Of a stretch of 17,624 nucleotides of DNA, positions 1 to 6,198 are shown in pieces; position 1 is the first letter of the stretch; the number at the start of each line of letters is the position of its first letter. This DNA comes from Halobacteriales archaeon. GTDB taxonomy: Archaea > Thermoplasmatota > SW-10-69-26 > JACQPN01 > JAIVGT01. Below the pieces are notes generated by a model that saw only the letters and a program-made list of their open reading frames with translations, ran no database searches and was not told the origin of the DNA. The position numbers were made by a program, and so were the translations under genes. Location of the stretch: positions 1 through 17,624 of the forward strand of contig JAIVGT010000197.1 of NCBI GenBank assembly GCA_020201485.1, written 5' to 3'.

Positions 1-921
1 GTCCTTCGTCGCGCCGCCCGTCGTGCCCCCGGTCGCGCCCCCCTGCATGCTGCCGCCGGTCGTGCTGCCGTCGCCGTCCTTGTCCGCGGGGAGGACCACG
101 ACCGTGCCCCACATGCCGGCGTGGAGCTTGCAGAAGTAGACCCACGTGCCCGCGGCGTCGAAGGTGTGGGTGAACTGCGTGTTGTTCCCGTGCGCCTGGA
201 GCACGCCGTGCGCGCCGCTGAAGCCCGGCGGGTCGCCCTGGATGCCCGGGCTGGAGTCGAAGGCGAGCTGGCCGTTGGGGCCGATGCCGGTCACGGTGTG
301 CGGCTCGCTGCTGTGCATGTTCGTCCAGACCACCGTCGTGCCCGTCGCGACGCGGATGTCGCCCGGCCCGAAGCGGTCCACGCTCGTCTCGCCACTGCCC
401 CAGCCGGCGGTCACGTACACCGTCGCGTTGCCACCGGCCGTGCCGGCCTGGGGGCCGACGGGCAGCGGGTTCTGCGCGCCGGTGCCGTTCGTGACGGTGA
501 CGGTGCCGTGCATGCCCGGGTGGATCTTGCAGAAGTACGCGTACACACCCGGCTGGTCGAAGGTGCGGTTGAAGCTCTGGCCGGGGTTGAGGAAGGCGCC
601 CGGGCCGAAGAACACCGCCGCGACCTCGGGGCCGAGGCTCACGTCGGCGCTGCTGTCGAAGCTGCCGTTGCCGCCCGGCGGATAGCTCGTGACGGTGTGG
701 GGCGATTCGGAGCCCGCGACCCAGGTCACGGTGTCGCCCGCTTGCACGACGAGGGTCGCGGGCAGATAGCGCTGGTATTCGACGCTGGCGGCGGTGTCGT
801 CCCAGCCGACGGTGACGTGGCCGGGCGAGGGCGGCGTCGGCCCGGAAGGGCCTTGGGCCTGGGCCAGGCTTGCGAAGCTCGCGACGAGGAGCGCACCGAG
901 CACGAAGGTTCCTGCCTTCAT
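1..921 (-). CDS. Secreted protein with two plastocyanin-type (cupredoxin) domains, 3' end outside window
   Basis: The reading frame is open from the ATG at 921 to the left edge (307 codons, no stop), so the gene is cut off by the window. Residues 1-23 form a signal peptide (MKAGTFVLGALLV..., ending AQA). Two homologous cupredoxin domains follow, at about 35-145 and 165-277. Each carries the type 1 copper ligands: H75 (SPHTV), C131, H134 and M137 (YFCKIHPGMHG), then H208 (EPHTV), C264, H267 and M270 (YFCKLHAGMWG). After residue 280 comes a DKDGDGS stretch and a Gly/Thr-rich linker, which probably leads to a membrane or wall anchor beyond the window. Family knowledge: such blue copper proteins carry single electrons outside the membrane in respiratory chains. 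The partner is not visible here. An in-frame ATG at 927 is an alternative start. Neither has a clear Shine-Dalgarno motif, so a leaderless mRNA is possible. Confidence 0.9.
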   Translation of the reverse strand, partial: MKAGTFVLGALLVASFASLAQAQGPSGPTPPSPGHVTVGWDDTAASVEYQRYLPATLVVQAGDTVTWVAGSESPHTVTSYPPGGNGSFDSSADVSLGPEVAAVFFGPGAFLNPGQSFNRTFDQPGVYAYFCKIHPGMHGTVTVTNGTGAQNPLPVGPQAGTAGGNATVYVTAGWGSGETSVDRFGPGDIRVATGTTVVWTNMHSSEPHTVTGIGPNGQLAFDSSPGIQGDPPGFSGAHGVLQAHGNNTQFTHTFDAAGTWVYFCKLHAGMWGTVVVLPADKDGDGSTTGGSMQGGATGGTTGGATKD

Positions 922-1061
922 CCGCATCGCGCCGGCATGGCCCCGCGAAGGTTCTCCCTTTCGCTCCGCGCGCGCCGGAACGGTGCACGGGTCAAGGAGC
1001 GCGCTGCCGGACGCTCCCGCGCCCGGACCGCGGACGTGACCCGCCTCGCCCCGCGCCGGCC

Positions 1062-1079
1062 CCGAAAATCCTATAAAGG
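1062..1079 (+). promoter_or_regulatory. BRE/TATA promoter of the tRNA-Thr gene
   Basis: The segment CCGAAAATCCTATAAAGG is an A/T-rich island in very GC-rich surroundings. CTATAAA (1071-1077) matches the archaeal TATA box, and the purine-rich CGAAAA just upstream fits a BRE. The box centre lies about 29 nt before the first base of the mature tRNA at 1103. This is the expected spacing for transcription starting a few bases upstream of the tRNA. Confidence 0.75.
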
Positions 1080-1102
1080 TGGGCGGCGTGGCCCGTCCTG
1101 CC

Positions 1103-1214
1103 GCCGCCTTGGCTCAGTGGTAGAGCGACTCCTTGGTAACATCCACTTCGGTGACGCGTGCCGCGGGTGAGGCCGAAGAGGAGTAGGTCCCGGGTTCAAT
1201 TCCCGGAGGCGGCT
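1103..1214 (+). tRNA. tRNA-Thr(GGT) containing a 40-nt intron
   Basis: The cloverleaf can be folded by hand. The acceptor is GCCGCCT (1103-1109) with AGGCGGC (1207-1213). The D arm is GCTC/GAGC with loop AGTGGTA. The anticodon stem is ACTCC (1128-1132) with GGAGT (1180-1184). The T arm is CCGGG/CCCGG around TTCAATT. The spliced anticodon loop reads TTGGTAA, giving anticodon GGT at 1135-1137 (Thr). The discriminator base is T1214, usual for archaeal tRNA-Thr, and CCA is not encoded. An intron interrupts the gene after position 37. A TATA box lies 29 nt upstream. No T-run terminator is seen downstream, where an opposing small ORF ends at 1218. Confidence 0.93.
1139..1178 (+). other. Archaeal tRNA intron (bulge-helix-bulge) at position 37/38
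   Basis: Removing 1139-1178 restores a normal seven-base anticodon loop. The splice sites fit a bulge-helix-bulge: TTGG (1133-1136) pairs with CCGA (1173-1176) as a 4-bp central helix with one G-U pair. The flanking 3-nt bulges are TAA (1137-1139, cut after the second base) and AGA (1177-1179, cut after the second base). Inside the intron, CATCC (1140-1144) can pair with GGGTG (1165-1169), which leaves three extra bases (1170-1172) on one side. A CAC-TTCG-GTG hairpin at 1144-1153 is an alternative. This is the canonical position for archaeal introns removed by the EndA splicing endonuclease. Confidence 0.85.
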
Positions 1215-1217
1215 TGG

Positions 1218-1388
1218 TCAGGCCGGCAGCGGCGGCCCCTTCAGGGCGAGCATCTCCTCGGCGCAGGCCTCGCAATAGAACAGCCCGCGCTCCGCGCCGC
1301 GCGCGATGGCCTCGAAGCGCAGGTGGAAGTCCTTGCCGAGCACGGCCTGGAACCGCGCCTCGCCGCCGCAGCCTGAGCACGCGGGCAT
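1218..1388 (-). CDS. Small putative zinc-ribbon protein (56 aa)
   Basis: This short ORF has two CxxC pairs, C4-S-G-C7 and C39-E-A-C42, about 31 residues apart. The spacing fits a four-cysteine zinc ribbon. The middle is mixed alpha/beta in character (KDFHLRFEAIARGAERGLFYCEAC). The ATG at 1388 was chosen because GGAG lies about 8 nt upstream. Longer in-frame extensions run antisense to the next gene and look non-coding. The stop lies only 3 nt beyond the 3' end of the oppositely oriented tRNA-Thr. The 147-bp gap to the plus-strand gene at 1536 could hold divergent promoters, but no clear TATA box is visible. I do not recognise the family. A nucleic-acid or redox role cannot be told apart from sequence. 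Confidence 0.55.
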   Translation of the reverse strand: MPACSGCGGEARFQAVLGKDFHLRFEAIARGAERGLFYCEACAEEMLALKGPPLPA

Positions 1389-1535
1389 GCGCGCGACTCC
1401 GCGTCCAGGGGCTTGGGATTGCCGAAAGCGGGCGTTCCCCATAGCGGGCGCTGGTGCGGGGATTCGGCGGCGCCCGAACGGTTTGCCCGCGCAGAAGTGC
1501 CGGGAGCCGCCTCGCGTCATGATGACGAAAGCGCC

Positions 1536-2585
1536 TTGGCTCGCCGCGTGGTCGCAGCCTTGGCGCTGGTTCCCCTCACAGCGGGGAACGGCCAGACCTT
1601 CCCATGTCACGCGACCGTGGAAGTCCACGGCTCGCCCGCCGTCGGGCAGCCGCTCTTCACAACCCTGCACGTCCACGCGAACCTCGATGTGCATGGCGCA
1701 ATCTTCCTCGACGCCCCTTCTTGGGTCACGTCAGATCCGGCCGCCGCCCAGAACATCAGCCTTCGGGCCGGGCACGACGTCGCCTCGGCGTGGAACCTGA
1801 CGGCGACGCGGCCGGGCGCCTGGGGGCTCGTGGCCAGTCCTGTGAACGGTGCCGGCCCTGGCTGGTGGTGCTGCGGCTACGCGTTGTCCTACGCGGACGC
1901 GGGTGCCTTCAGCGAGCACCCCAACGACCTGGTGCCAGCCCCGCCGGTCGACACCGCATTCACCGCCTGGCTGCGCCCCAGCGCCATCGACTGGCGCGGG
2001 GAAGCTCGACCCACGACTCCGTGGCCCGGCCTCGTCTCGCTCCACGTCGACCTGAACCACGAGAATGAGACGAGCGGGAACGGCTCCGCCCCCGTCGTGA
2101 CCGAGGGTTCGCTCCCGCGTCCAGACACGGACACGGACTTTGATCTTCGTTTGCATGCCGTCGCCGAGATGCGATTCGAAGGGAACGCGACACCGGTTCT
2201 TGGACGGAGAGAAGCCGCTTGCCAGCTCGTGGACTTGCACCTCTCGGGCAACCATCTGGCGTACCGAGGGTTCCCTTGCTCCGTGGATGCCATCCCGCCC
2301 TGGCCCGATGCGTACGACGCCCCATCGCTTCCGACGCCGCGTCCTGCGGCCTCCCCTCCACCGGACGCGCGACCGGTTACGGCCACGCAGGATCCATCCC
2401 TACCTGAGCATCAGCGGGCGACCGTGTCGCAGCCGCCCGACAGGGACATGACCGGCGCATGGCCAGCCAAGAACGAAGCGGGCCACGAGCCTGGCCCCGT
2501 ACGAGCACTCCCGGGGCCGGGCGTGCTCACGGCGTCGCTCGGGGTCGGAGCGGCAGCCCACGCCGTCCGCCGCCGGCGCACCTGA
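1536..2585 (+). CDS. Secreted protein of unknown function with possible C-terminal sorting tail
   Basis: I do not recognise this protein. From the TTG at 1536 it begins with a short basic region and a hydrophobic stretch (ARRVVAALALVPLTAG), a plausible signal peptide. The same frame is open back to a TTG at 1413, and a GTG at 1548 is another candidate, so the start is uncertain. The body looks beta-rich and extracellular: many Thr, Ser, Asn and Gly, NxS/T glycosylation sequons (NISL, NLTA, NETS, NGSA), and a WWCCGY patch. About 100 C-terminal residues are Pro-rich. The last 23 residues (from GPGVLTASLG to RRRRT) have a PGPG motif, a moderately hydrophobic stretch and an arginine cluster, like archaeosortase-type tails. 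Its stop codon directly abuts the stop of the convergent cbf5 gene. Confidence 0.65.
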   Translation: MARRVVAALALVPLTAGNGQTFPCHATVEVHGSPAVGQPLFTTLHVHANLDVHGAIFLDAPSWVTSDPAAAQNISLRAGHDVASAWNLTATRPGAWGLVASPVNGAGPGWWCCGYALSYADAGAFSEHPNDLVPAPPVDTAFTAWLRPSAIDWRGEARPTTPWPGLVSLHVDLNHENETSGNGSAPVVTEGSLPRPDTDTDFDLRLHAVAEMRFEGNATPVLGRREAACQLVDLHLSGNHLAYRGFPCSVDAIPPWPDAYDAPSLPTPRPAASPPPDARPVTATQDPSLPEHQRATVSQPPDRDMTGAWPAKNEAGHEPGPVRALPGPGVLTASLGVGAAAHAVRRRRT

Positions 2586-3638
2586 CTACCATCCCTTGGG
2601 GTACGTCCCCAGGTCCATGAGCACGCGCATCGTGTCCACGGCCATCCCTTGCTCCGTGTCCATGACCTGCTGGCTGGTCATCATCGCCTGGCCCAAGGCC
2701 ACGCCCTCGCCTTTCAGGCTCTGGATGAGGACGATGTTCCCGGGCGCGATGCCGGCGTCGAGCTGGGCGATGCCGGGCACGGCCAGGTCCGCGCCGTGGC
2801 ACACCGCGTCCACGGCGCTGTCGCGCACGACGACCTTCGGCAGGTGCGTGAGCAGGCGCTCCATGGGCCAGACGACGCGGCGCAGCTCCGCCTCGTCCCC
2901 TTCCTTGTACCACTCCCAGGCGTCGCGCACGTCGTGCAGCGTGACCAGGTCCTGCTCGCCCACGCTCGCCGTGCGCGTGCGGCGCAGGTCCTGCATGTTC
3001 GCCCCGCAGCCCAGGACCGTGCCCATGTCCGTGCACAGCTTGCGGATGTACGTGCCCGCCTCGCACCGCACCTTGAGCAGGGCCTCGCGCCCCTCCATCT
3101 CCAGCAGGTGATGCTCGTACACGGTGCGCACGCGCAGCTCCTTCTTCACCGCGCTCTTCAGCGGCGGGGTCTGCCAGATGGGCCCGGTGAACTCCTCCAC
3201 GACCTGCTCCACGCGCTTGCGCGGCACGTCGGCGTGCAGGCGCATGACCGCCACGTACTCCTTGGGCGCGAGGAGCATGGCCTTGATGCAGCGCGTCGCG
3301 TCCTCCAGGGCGATGGGCAGCGAGCCGGTCACGTTCGGGTCGAGCGTGCCGCCATGGCCGGCCTTGCCCAGGCCCATGGCCTCCTTCACCCAGGCCACGA
3401 CCTGGTGGCTCGTGGGCCCGGAAGGCTTGTCCAGGGGTACGGCCCCGAGCCGGAGATGCTCCCGGATGGGCCGCTGCTCCGGGGGGCAGCCGTGGGCCGG
3501 GTCGGTCTCCGCCTCGCGCTTCACGAGGCGCTCCCGGGCCTGGTTCGGCAGGGGCATGGACTCCAGCGCGCGGTCGAAGCTGCGCGTCGGGGCCTTGCCG
3601 ATGGGCGGGCCGTCGCGGCGTGGCGGCTCAGCGCGCAT
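2586..3638 (-). CDS. cbf5: tRNA/rRNA pseudouridine synthase Cbf5 (TruB family)
   Basis: This is the archaeal Cbf5/TruB enzyme. In the H/ACA RNP (with Nop10, Gar1 and L7Ae) it converts selected rRNA uridines to pseudouridine, and alone it can modify tRNA U55. The diagnostic signature REAETDP lies at 41-47, followed by LDKPSGPTSHQVVAWVK. The catalytic motif GHGGTLDP has the nucleophile D100. Residues of about 265-350 form the PUA domain (VPGIAQLDAGIAPGNIVLIQ). The length (350 aa) is slightly above the usual roughly 330 because of an N-terminal extension of about 35 residues. The ATG at 3638 lies inside the cmk stop region (11-nt overlap), and M28 is an alternative start. It is the last gene of the minus-strand block and ends base-to-base against the converging gene. 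Confidence 0.95.
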   Translation of the reverse strand: MRAEPPRRDGPPIGKAPTRSFDRALESMPLPNQARERLVKREAETDPAHGCPPEQRPIREHLRLGAVPLDKPSGPTSHQVVAWVKEAMGLGKAGHGGTLDPNVTGSLPIALEDATRCIKAMLLAPKEYVAVMRLHADVPRKRVEQVVEEFTGPIWQTPPLKSAVKKELRVRTVYEHHLLEMEGREALLKVRCEAGTYIRKLCTDMGTVLGCGANMQDLRRTRTASVGEQDLVTLHDVRDAWEWYKEGDEAELRRVVWPMERLLTHLPKVVVRDSAVDAVCHGADLAVPGIAQLDAGIAPGNIVLIQSLKGEGVALGQAMMTSQQVMDTEQGMAVDTMRVLMDLGTYPKGW

Positions 3639-4188
3639 GCCGCACCCCCTCGACGATGCGGCGCACGACCTCGTCCGGCGGGCTTTGCTCCGTGCTCAGC
3701 GTGAGGTCGTAGTGCGCCTCGTCCTGCAGGTCCACGCCGTAGATGCTCATGTAGCGCAGCCGCTCGCTGCCCTCGCGCTGCTCGTTCGCGTGCAGCGCGT
3801 CCTCGACCCGCAGCCCTTCGCGCTGCGCGATGCGCTCGGCGCGCACGACGGGCGGGCAGTCGAGGCGCACCTTGAACGCGGGCACGCCGTGCGACTTGCA
3901 CACCCAGGCGGTGAGCCGGCCCTCGAGCACGACGCGCCCTCGCCGCGCCTCGTCCGCGACGCGGTCGTCGAGCATGCGGTCGATCTTCCCGTCGCGCTCG
4001 GCGAGCGCGCTGAACTGGTCCAGGCTCAGGCCGCGCTCCTGCGCCATGGCCCGGAACAGGCCGCCGGCGCTGACGAACCGGAAGCCCAGCTCCCGGGCCA
4101 CAAGCTGCGCGGCCGTGGTCTTGCCCGTGCCGGGCAGCCCCGCGATGGCGACAGCTTGCACCGTCGGCTCGTGGGGCGCGCGCGTCAT
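3628..4188 (-). CDS. cmk: Cytidylate kinase, archaeal type
   Basis: This enzyme phosphorylates CMP (and dCMP) to the diphosphate with ATP in the cytoplasm. The P-loop GLPGTGKTT is at 17-25, followed by the typical GGLFRAMAQERGLSLDQFSALAERDGKIDRMLDDR segment of archaeal Cmk. Next come GRVVLEGRLTAWV and the lid-region arginines (VRAERIAQREG). The length (186 aa) fits the short archaeal family. The ATG at 4188 overlaps the stop of the DUF106 gene as ATGA. The neighbourhood (adk, DUF106, cmk, cbf5) is the standard archaeal arrangement downstream of secY. The gene for L14e, which in some archaea lies between cmk and cbf5, is absent. Confidence 0.93.
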   Translation of the reverse strand: MTRAPHEPTVQAVAIAGLPGTGKTTAAQLVARELGFRFVSAGGLFRAMAQERGLSLDQFSALAERDGKIDRMLDDRVADEARRGRVVLEGRLTAWVCKSHGVPAFKVRLDCPPVVRAERIAQREGLRVEDALHANEQREGSERLRYMSIYGVDLQDEAHYDLTLSTEQSPPDEVVRRIVEGVRHAR

Positions 4189-4913
4189 GCCGACCCCGTC
4201 TCCGCCAGCTCCCGCACCAGGTCGCGCGTCTTCAGCCAGCGCTGCACGACCTGGCCGATGGGAATGCTGAACAGGGAGTACAGGGCGATCCAGCGGGGGA
4301 TGAACGTGAGCACGGCCTGGATGTTCACCGCCGCGCACCATCCCTGCTCCCAGGCCACGTTGACGCGCGTCGGGCAGTCGAACGTGGTGGCGGCGTTCGC
4401 CGCCATGCCGTGGTCCACGAAGACGAGGAGCCAGGCGAAGATGGGGATGACGACGAGCATGGTGATGGCCATGGGGCGGAGCTGGGAGCTGCTCTGCTCC
4501 GCCTGCAGGCTCATCAGGTCCTTGTTCATCTCCGTGAGCTTCTTCATCTTGTACAGGTTGTTCTCCTTCCGCGCGTCGCGCATCTCCTTCTGGAAGGCCT
4601 TCATCGTCTCCTGGTTCCGCGCCTGCTTCAGGTAGTCGGTGAAGTAGTGGCGCACCCAGCTCGTGACGAGGACCATGATGACGCTCGCCAGGAGGATGGT
4701 GAGCACGGGGTAGGCGTGGCCGAAGCCGATGACGGGCTCGAGCACCGCCCCGGCGAGCTGGCCCGTGAAGGCGCGCGCCTGCTGGTCGAAGAGCACGACG
4801 AAGGCGAGGATGAAGCTGACGAACACGACGAACTGCTCGACCGGGTTCGTCTTCGGCAGGCCGGCCTTCGTCGAGGCCTTCGTCGGGGCCTGGGCCTGCG
4901 CGTCCTCGCTCAT
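4185..4913 (-). CDS. DUF106 / EMC3-like Oxa1-superfamily membrane protein
   Basis: This is the archaeal Oxa1/YidC/EMC3 superfamily protein (DUF106), thought to help insert small membrane proteins into the cytoplasmic membrane. Hydrophobic segments lie at about 28-46, 68-86 and 148-167, with another at about 198-220. Between the second and third is a charged, helical, coiled-coil-like region (about 90-145, rich in Lys/Glu with KMKKLTEMNKDLMSLQ). This is the cytosolic hairpin expected for the family. A 24-residue polar N-terminal tail precedes the first segment. The length is 242 aa. The ATG at 4913 overlaps the adk stop as ATGA, and its own stop overlaps the cmk start. Linkage to secY agrees with a role in membrane protein biogenesis. 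In some archaea an L34e gene follows, but here there is none. Confidence 0.88.
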   Translation of the reverse strand: MSEDAQAQAPTKASTKAGLPKTNPVEQFVVFVSFILAFVVLFDQQARAFTGQLAGAVLEPVIGFGHAYPVLTILLASVIMVLVTSWVRHYFTDYLKQARNQETMKAFQKEMRDARKENNLYKMKKLTEMNKDLMSLQAEQSSSQLRPMAITMLVVIPIFAWLLVFVDHGMAANAATTFDCPTRVNVAWEQGWCAAVNIQAVLTFIPRWIALYSLFSIPIGQVVQRWLKTRDLVRELAETGSA

Positions 4914-5467
4914 GCGCGCCCCGCCATGACCTTGATGACGGCCTGCTTCGCGTCCTCGACCTTGCCGTCGTGGTTGAACACGGTGGCCACGGTGGCCCCG
5001 GTCAGCGTGGCCGTGGCCCACGCCGCATAGCGGTTCTGCCGCTGGTGCTCGTCGATGCTCGCCGGCTGGTCCTCGTCGCGCACGCGCGTCGCGTCCTTGG
5101 CGCGGCGGCCGGCGATCTCCTCCGGGGCGGCCTCGACGAGGATGATCTGGCGCAGCTCCAGGCCCTTCGCGACCCACTCCGGCAGGCCGGGCAGGAAGCC
5201 GCGGGGGGTCTTGATGGTGCAGTGCGTGTCCACGATGACCTCGCCCATGCCGGCGATGCGCTTGGCCGCGGCCTCCTGCAGCTCGCGCTGGGTCTCCGGG
5301 GGCAGGGTGCGCATCTGGTCGCGGTGCTCGACCAGGCCGCGCTCCTTCGCCAGCTGGAACATCTCCGTGCCATAGACCACGACCTTCAGCTTGCTCGCCT
5401 CCGCAGCAGCGTTGATGACCGTGCTCTTGCCCACCCCGGGCACGCCGGTGATGACGATGGCGCCCAT
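4910..5467 (-). CDS. adkA: Adenylate kinase, archaeal AdkA type
   Basis: This enzyme interconverts AMP + ATP and 2 ADP. It starts MGAIVITGVPGVGKST, placing the P-loop at 8-16. It continues with YGTEMFQLAKERGLVEHRDQMRTL, typical of the archaeal AdkA family and unlike the long-lid bacterial enzyme. VIVDTHCTIKTPRGFLPGLP is the AMP-site region, and RRAKDATRVRDED contains the lid arginines. The length is 185 aa, compared with about 190-195 in the family. The gene follows a 56-nt gap holding a palindrome and a TATA-like element, so it may start its own transcript (adk-DUF106-cmk-cbf5). Overlap with the next gene is 4 nt (ATGA). Confidence 0.94.
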   Translation of the reverse strand: MGAIVITGVPGVGKSTVINAAAEASKLKVVVYGTEMFQLAKERGLVEHRDQMRTLPPETQRELQEAAAKRIAGMGEVIVDTHCTIKTPRGFLPGLPEWVAKGLELRQIILVEAAPEEIAGRRAKDATRVRDEDQPASIDEHQRQNRYAAWATATLTGATVATVFNHDGKVEDAKQAVIKVMAGRA

Positions 5468-5480
5468 AGGACCGGCTGGC

Positions 5481-5494
5481 GAAGCCTAGGCTTC
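5481..5494. repeat. Perfect 14-bp palindrome upstream of adk
   Basis: GAAGCCTAGGCTTC reads the same on both strands. It lies 14 nt upstream of the adk ATG and about 30 nt downstream of the lipoprotein stop codon. It could be an operator for a dimeric regulator, a weak terminator hairpin (no loop if fully paired and no T-run), or chance. It falls between the TATA-like element and the adk start, at or near the expected transcription start. Confidence 0.5.
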
Positions 5495-5495
5495 C

Positions 5496-5508
5496 CGATA
5501 AGTCTTGC
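5496..5508 (-). promoter_or_regulatory. Possible TATA-like element for adk
   Basis: On the minus strand this reads CAAGACTTATCGG, one of the few A/T-rich patches in the block. ACTTATC lies 30-36 nt before the adk ATG. That would give a leader of roughly 10 nt with initiation inside the palindrome at 5481-5494. The match to a TATA consensus is weak and no BRE is obvious. Confidence 0.35.
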
Positions 5509-5523
5509 GGGGCCCGGCGCGCG

Positions 5524-6180
5524 TCAGCCCTGGGGCTCGACGACCAGGTCGTCGAACCGGGCGGCGCCCTGGGCCGCGACGAGCATCCCGGCCTGCCCCT
5601 CCCCCGCCGGCACGTCCGCGACCAGGGCCTGCGCCGCGCCGAGGAAGATGGTGGCACGGGTGCCGCGCACGTGCGCGCTCACCGTGACCCAGGCGCCGCT
5701 CACCGGCCAGTCGATCCGGCCGTCGAGGACGCTGCTGCCCGGCGCGCGGTGCCCCACCGTCAGGGTGTGCGTCGCCGGGTCGTACACGACGCCGACGTAG
5801 CTCCCGTTGCTGAAGCGGAACGCCACGCCCCCCGGCCCGCTGACGTTCACGCTCACGTCCACGTCCGCGTACGACTGGCCGGGCACGAGGAGCACCCCCG
5901 GCTCGCCCGCCGGGGGTTGGCCGAGGACGAGGTTCGGCGGGCTCGGCGCGCTGCCGTTCGCCTCCACGCTCCACGTCCCGCCGCGCGCGTCCCAGCTGCC
6001 GAGCGGCCCGGGCGGGGCGCGGTCGAAGCTCGCCAGCACGCGTACGCCGCCCGCGCCCGCCGGCGGCGGCGCGGGGGCAGCGCAGCCGGCGAGGACGCTG
6101 AGGACCAGGGCAAGCGCGAAGAGGCGCGCGCCGCGCATCGGCCTTCGGCCGCGCGTCCCCGCTCCGCGCATCGCGGGCAT
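5524..6180 (-). CDS. Predicted lipoprotein with a LamG/ConA-like beta-sandwich domain
   Basis: From the ATG at 6180 the protein has a basic N-terminus (MPAMRGAGTRGRRPMRGARL) and a hydrophobic core (FALALVLSV). A lipobox LAGC follows, with the lipidated cysteine at residue 33 and a Pro/Ala-rich linker after it. The remaining about 175 residues show alternating beta strands with FDRAPPGPLGSWDARGGTWSV, VAFRFSNGSYVGVVYD and FDDLVVEPQG. This resembles concanavalin/laminin-G-like sandwich domains (for example the DUF1080 class). A binding role outside the membrane is inference. The 6180 start was chosen for GGAGG 8 nt upstream; a GTG at 6195 and an ATG at 6138 are alternatives. It sits between secY and adk, where no such gene is usual. 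Confidence 0.75.
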   Translation of the reverse strand: MPAMRGAGTRGRRPMRGARLFALALVLSVLAGCAAPAPPPAGAGGVRVLASFDRAPPGPLGSWDARGGTWSVEANGSAPSPPNLVLGQPPAGEPGVLLVPGQSYADVDVSVNVSGPGGVAFRFSNGSYVGVVYDPATHTLTVGHRAPGSSVLDGRIDWPVSGAWVTVSAHVRGTRATIFLGAAQALVADVPAGEGQAGMLVAAQGAARFDDLVVEPQG

Positions 6181-6198
6181 GCGCTCGGCCTCCACGCG

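Noticed and set aside
121..1170. Plus-strand open frame over the cupredoxin gene and tRNA
   Set aside because: It is antisense to the copper-ligand-bearing frame and runs into the tRNA gene, so it is a shadow.
1146..1178. CTTCGG/CCGAAG pairing inside the tRNA intron
   Set aside because: It would compete with the central helix of the bulge-helix-bulge that exactly explains both splice sites.
1389..1694. N-terminal extension of the zinc-ribbon ORF
   Set aside because: The extension is partly antisense to the secreted protein and shows no motif. A ribosome-binding site supports the short form.
2649..4635. Plus-strand open frames opposite cbf5, cmk and DUF106
   Set aside because: They are antisense to well-recognised genes and their composition is that of a shadow.
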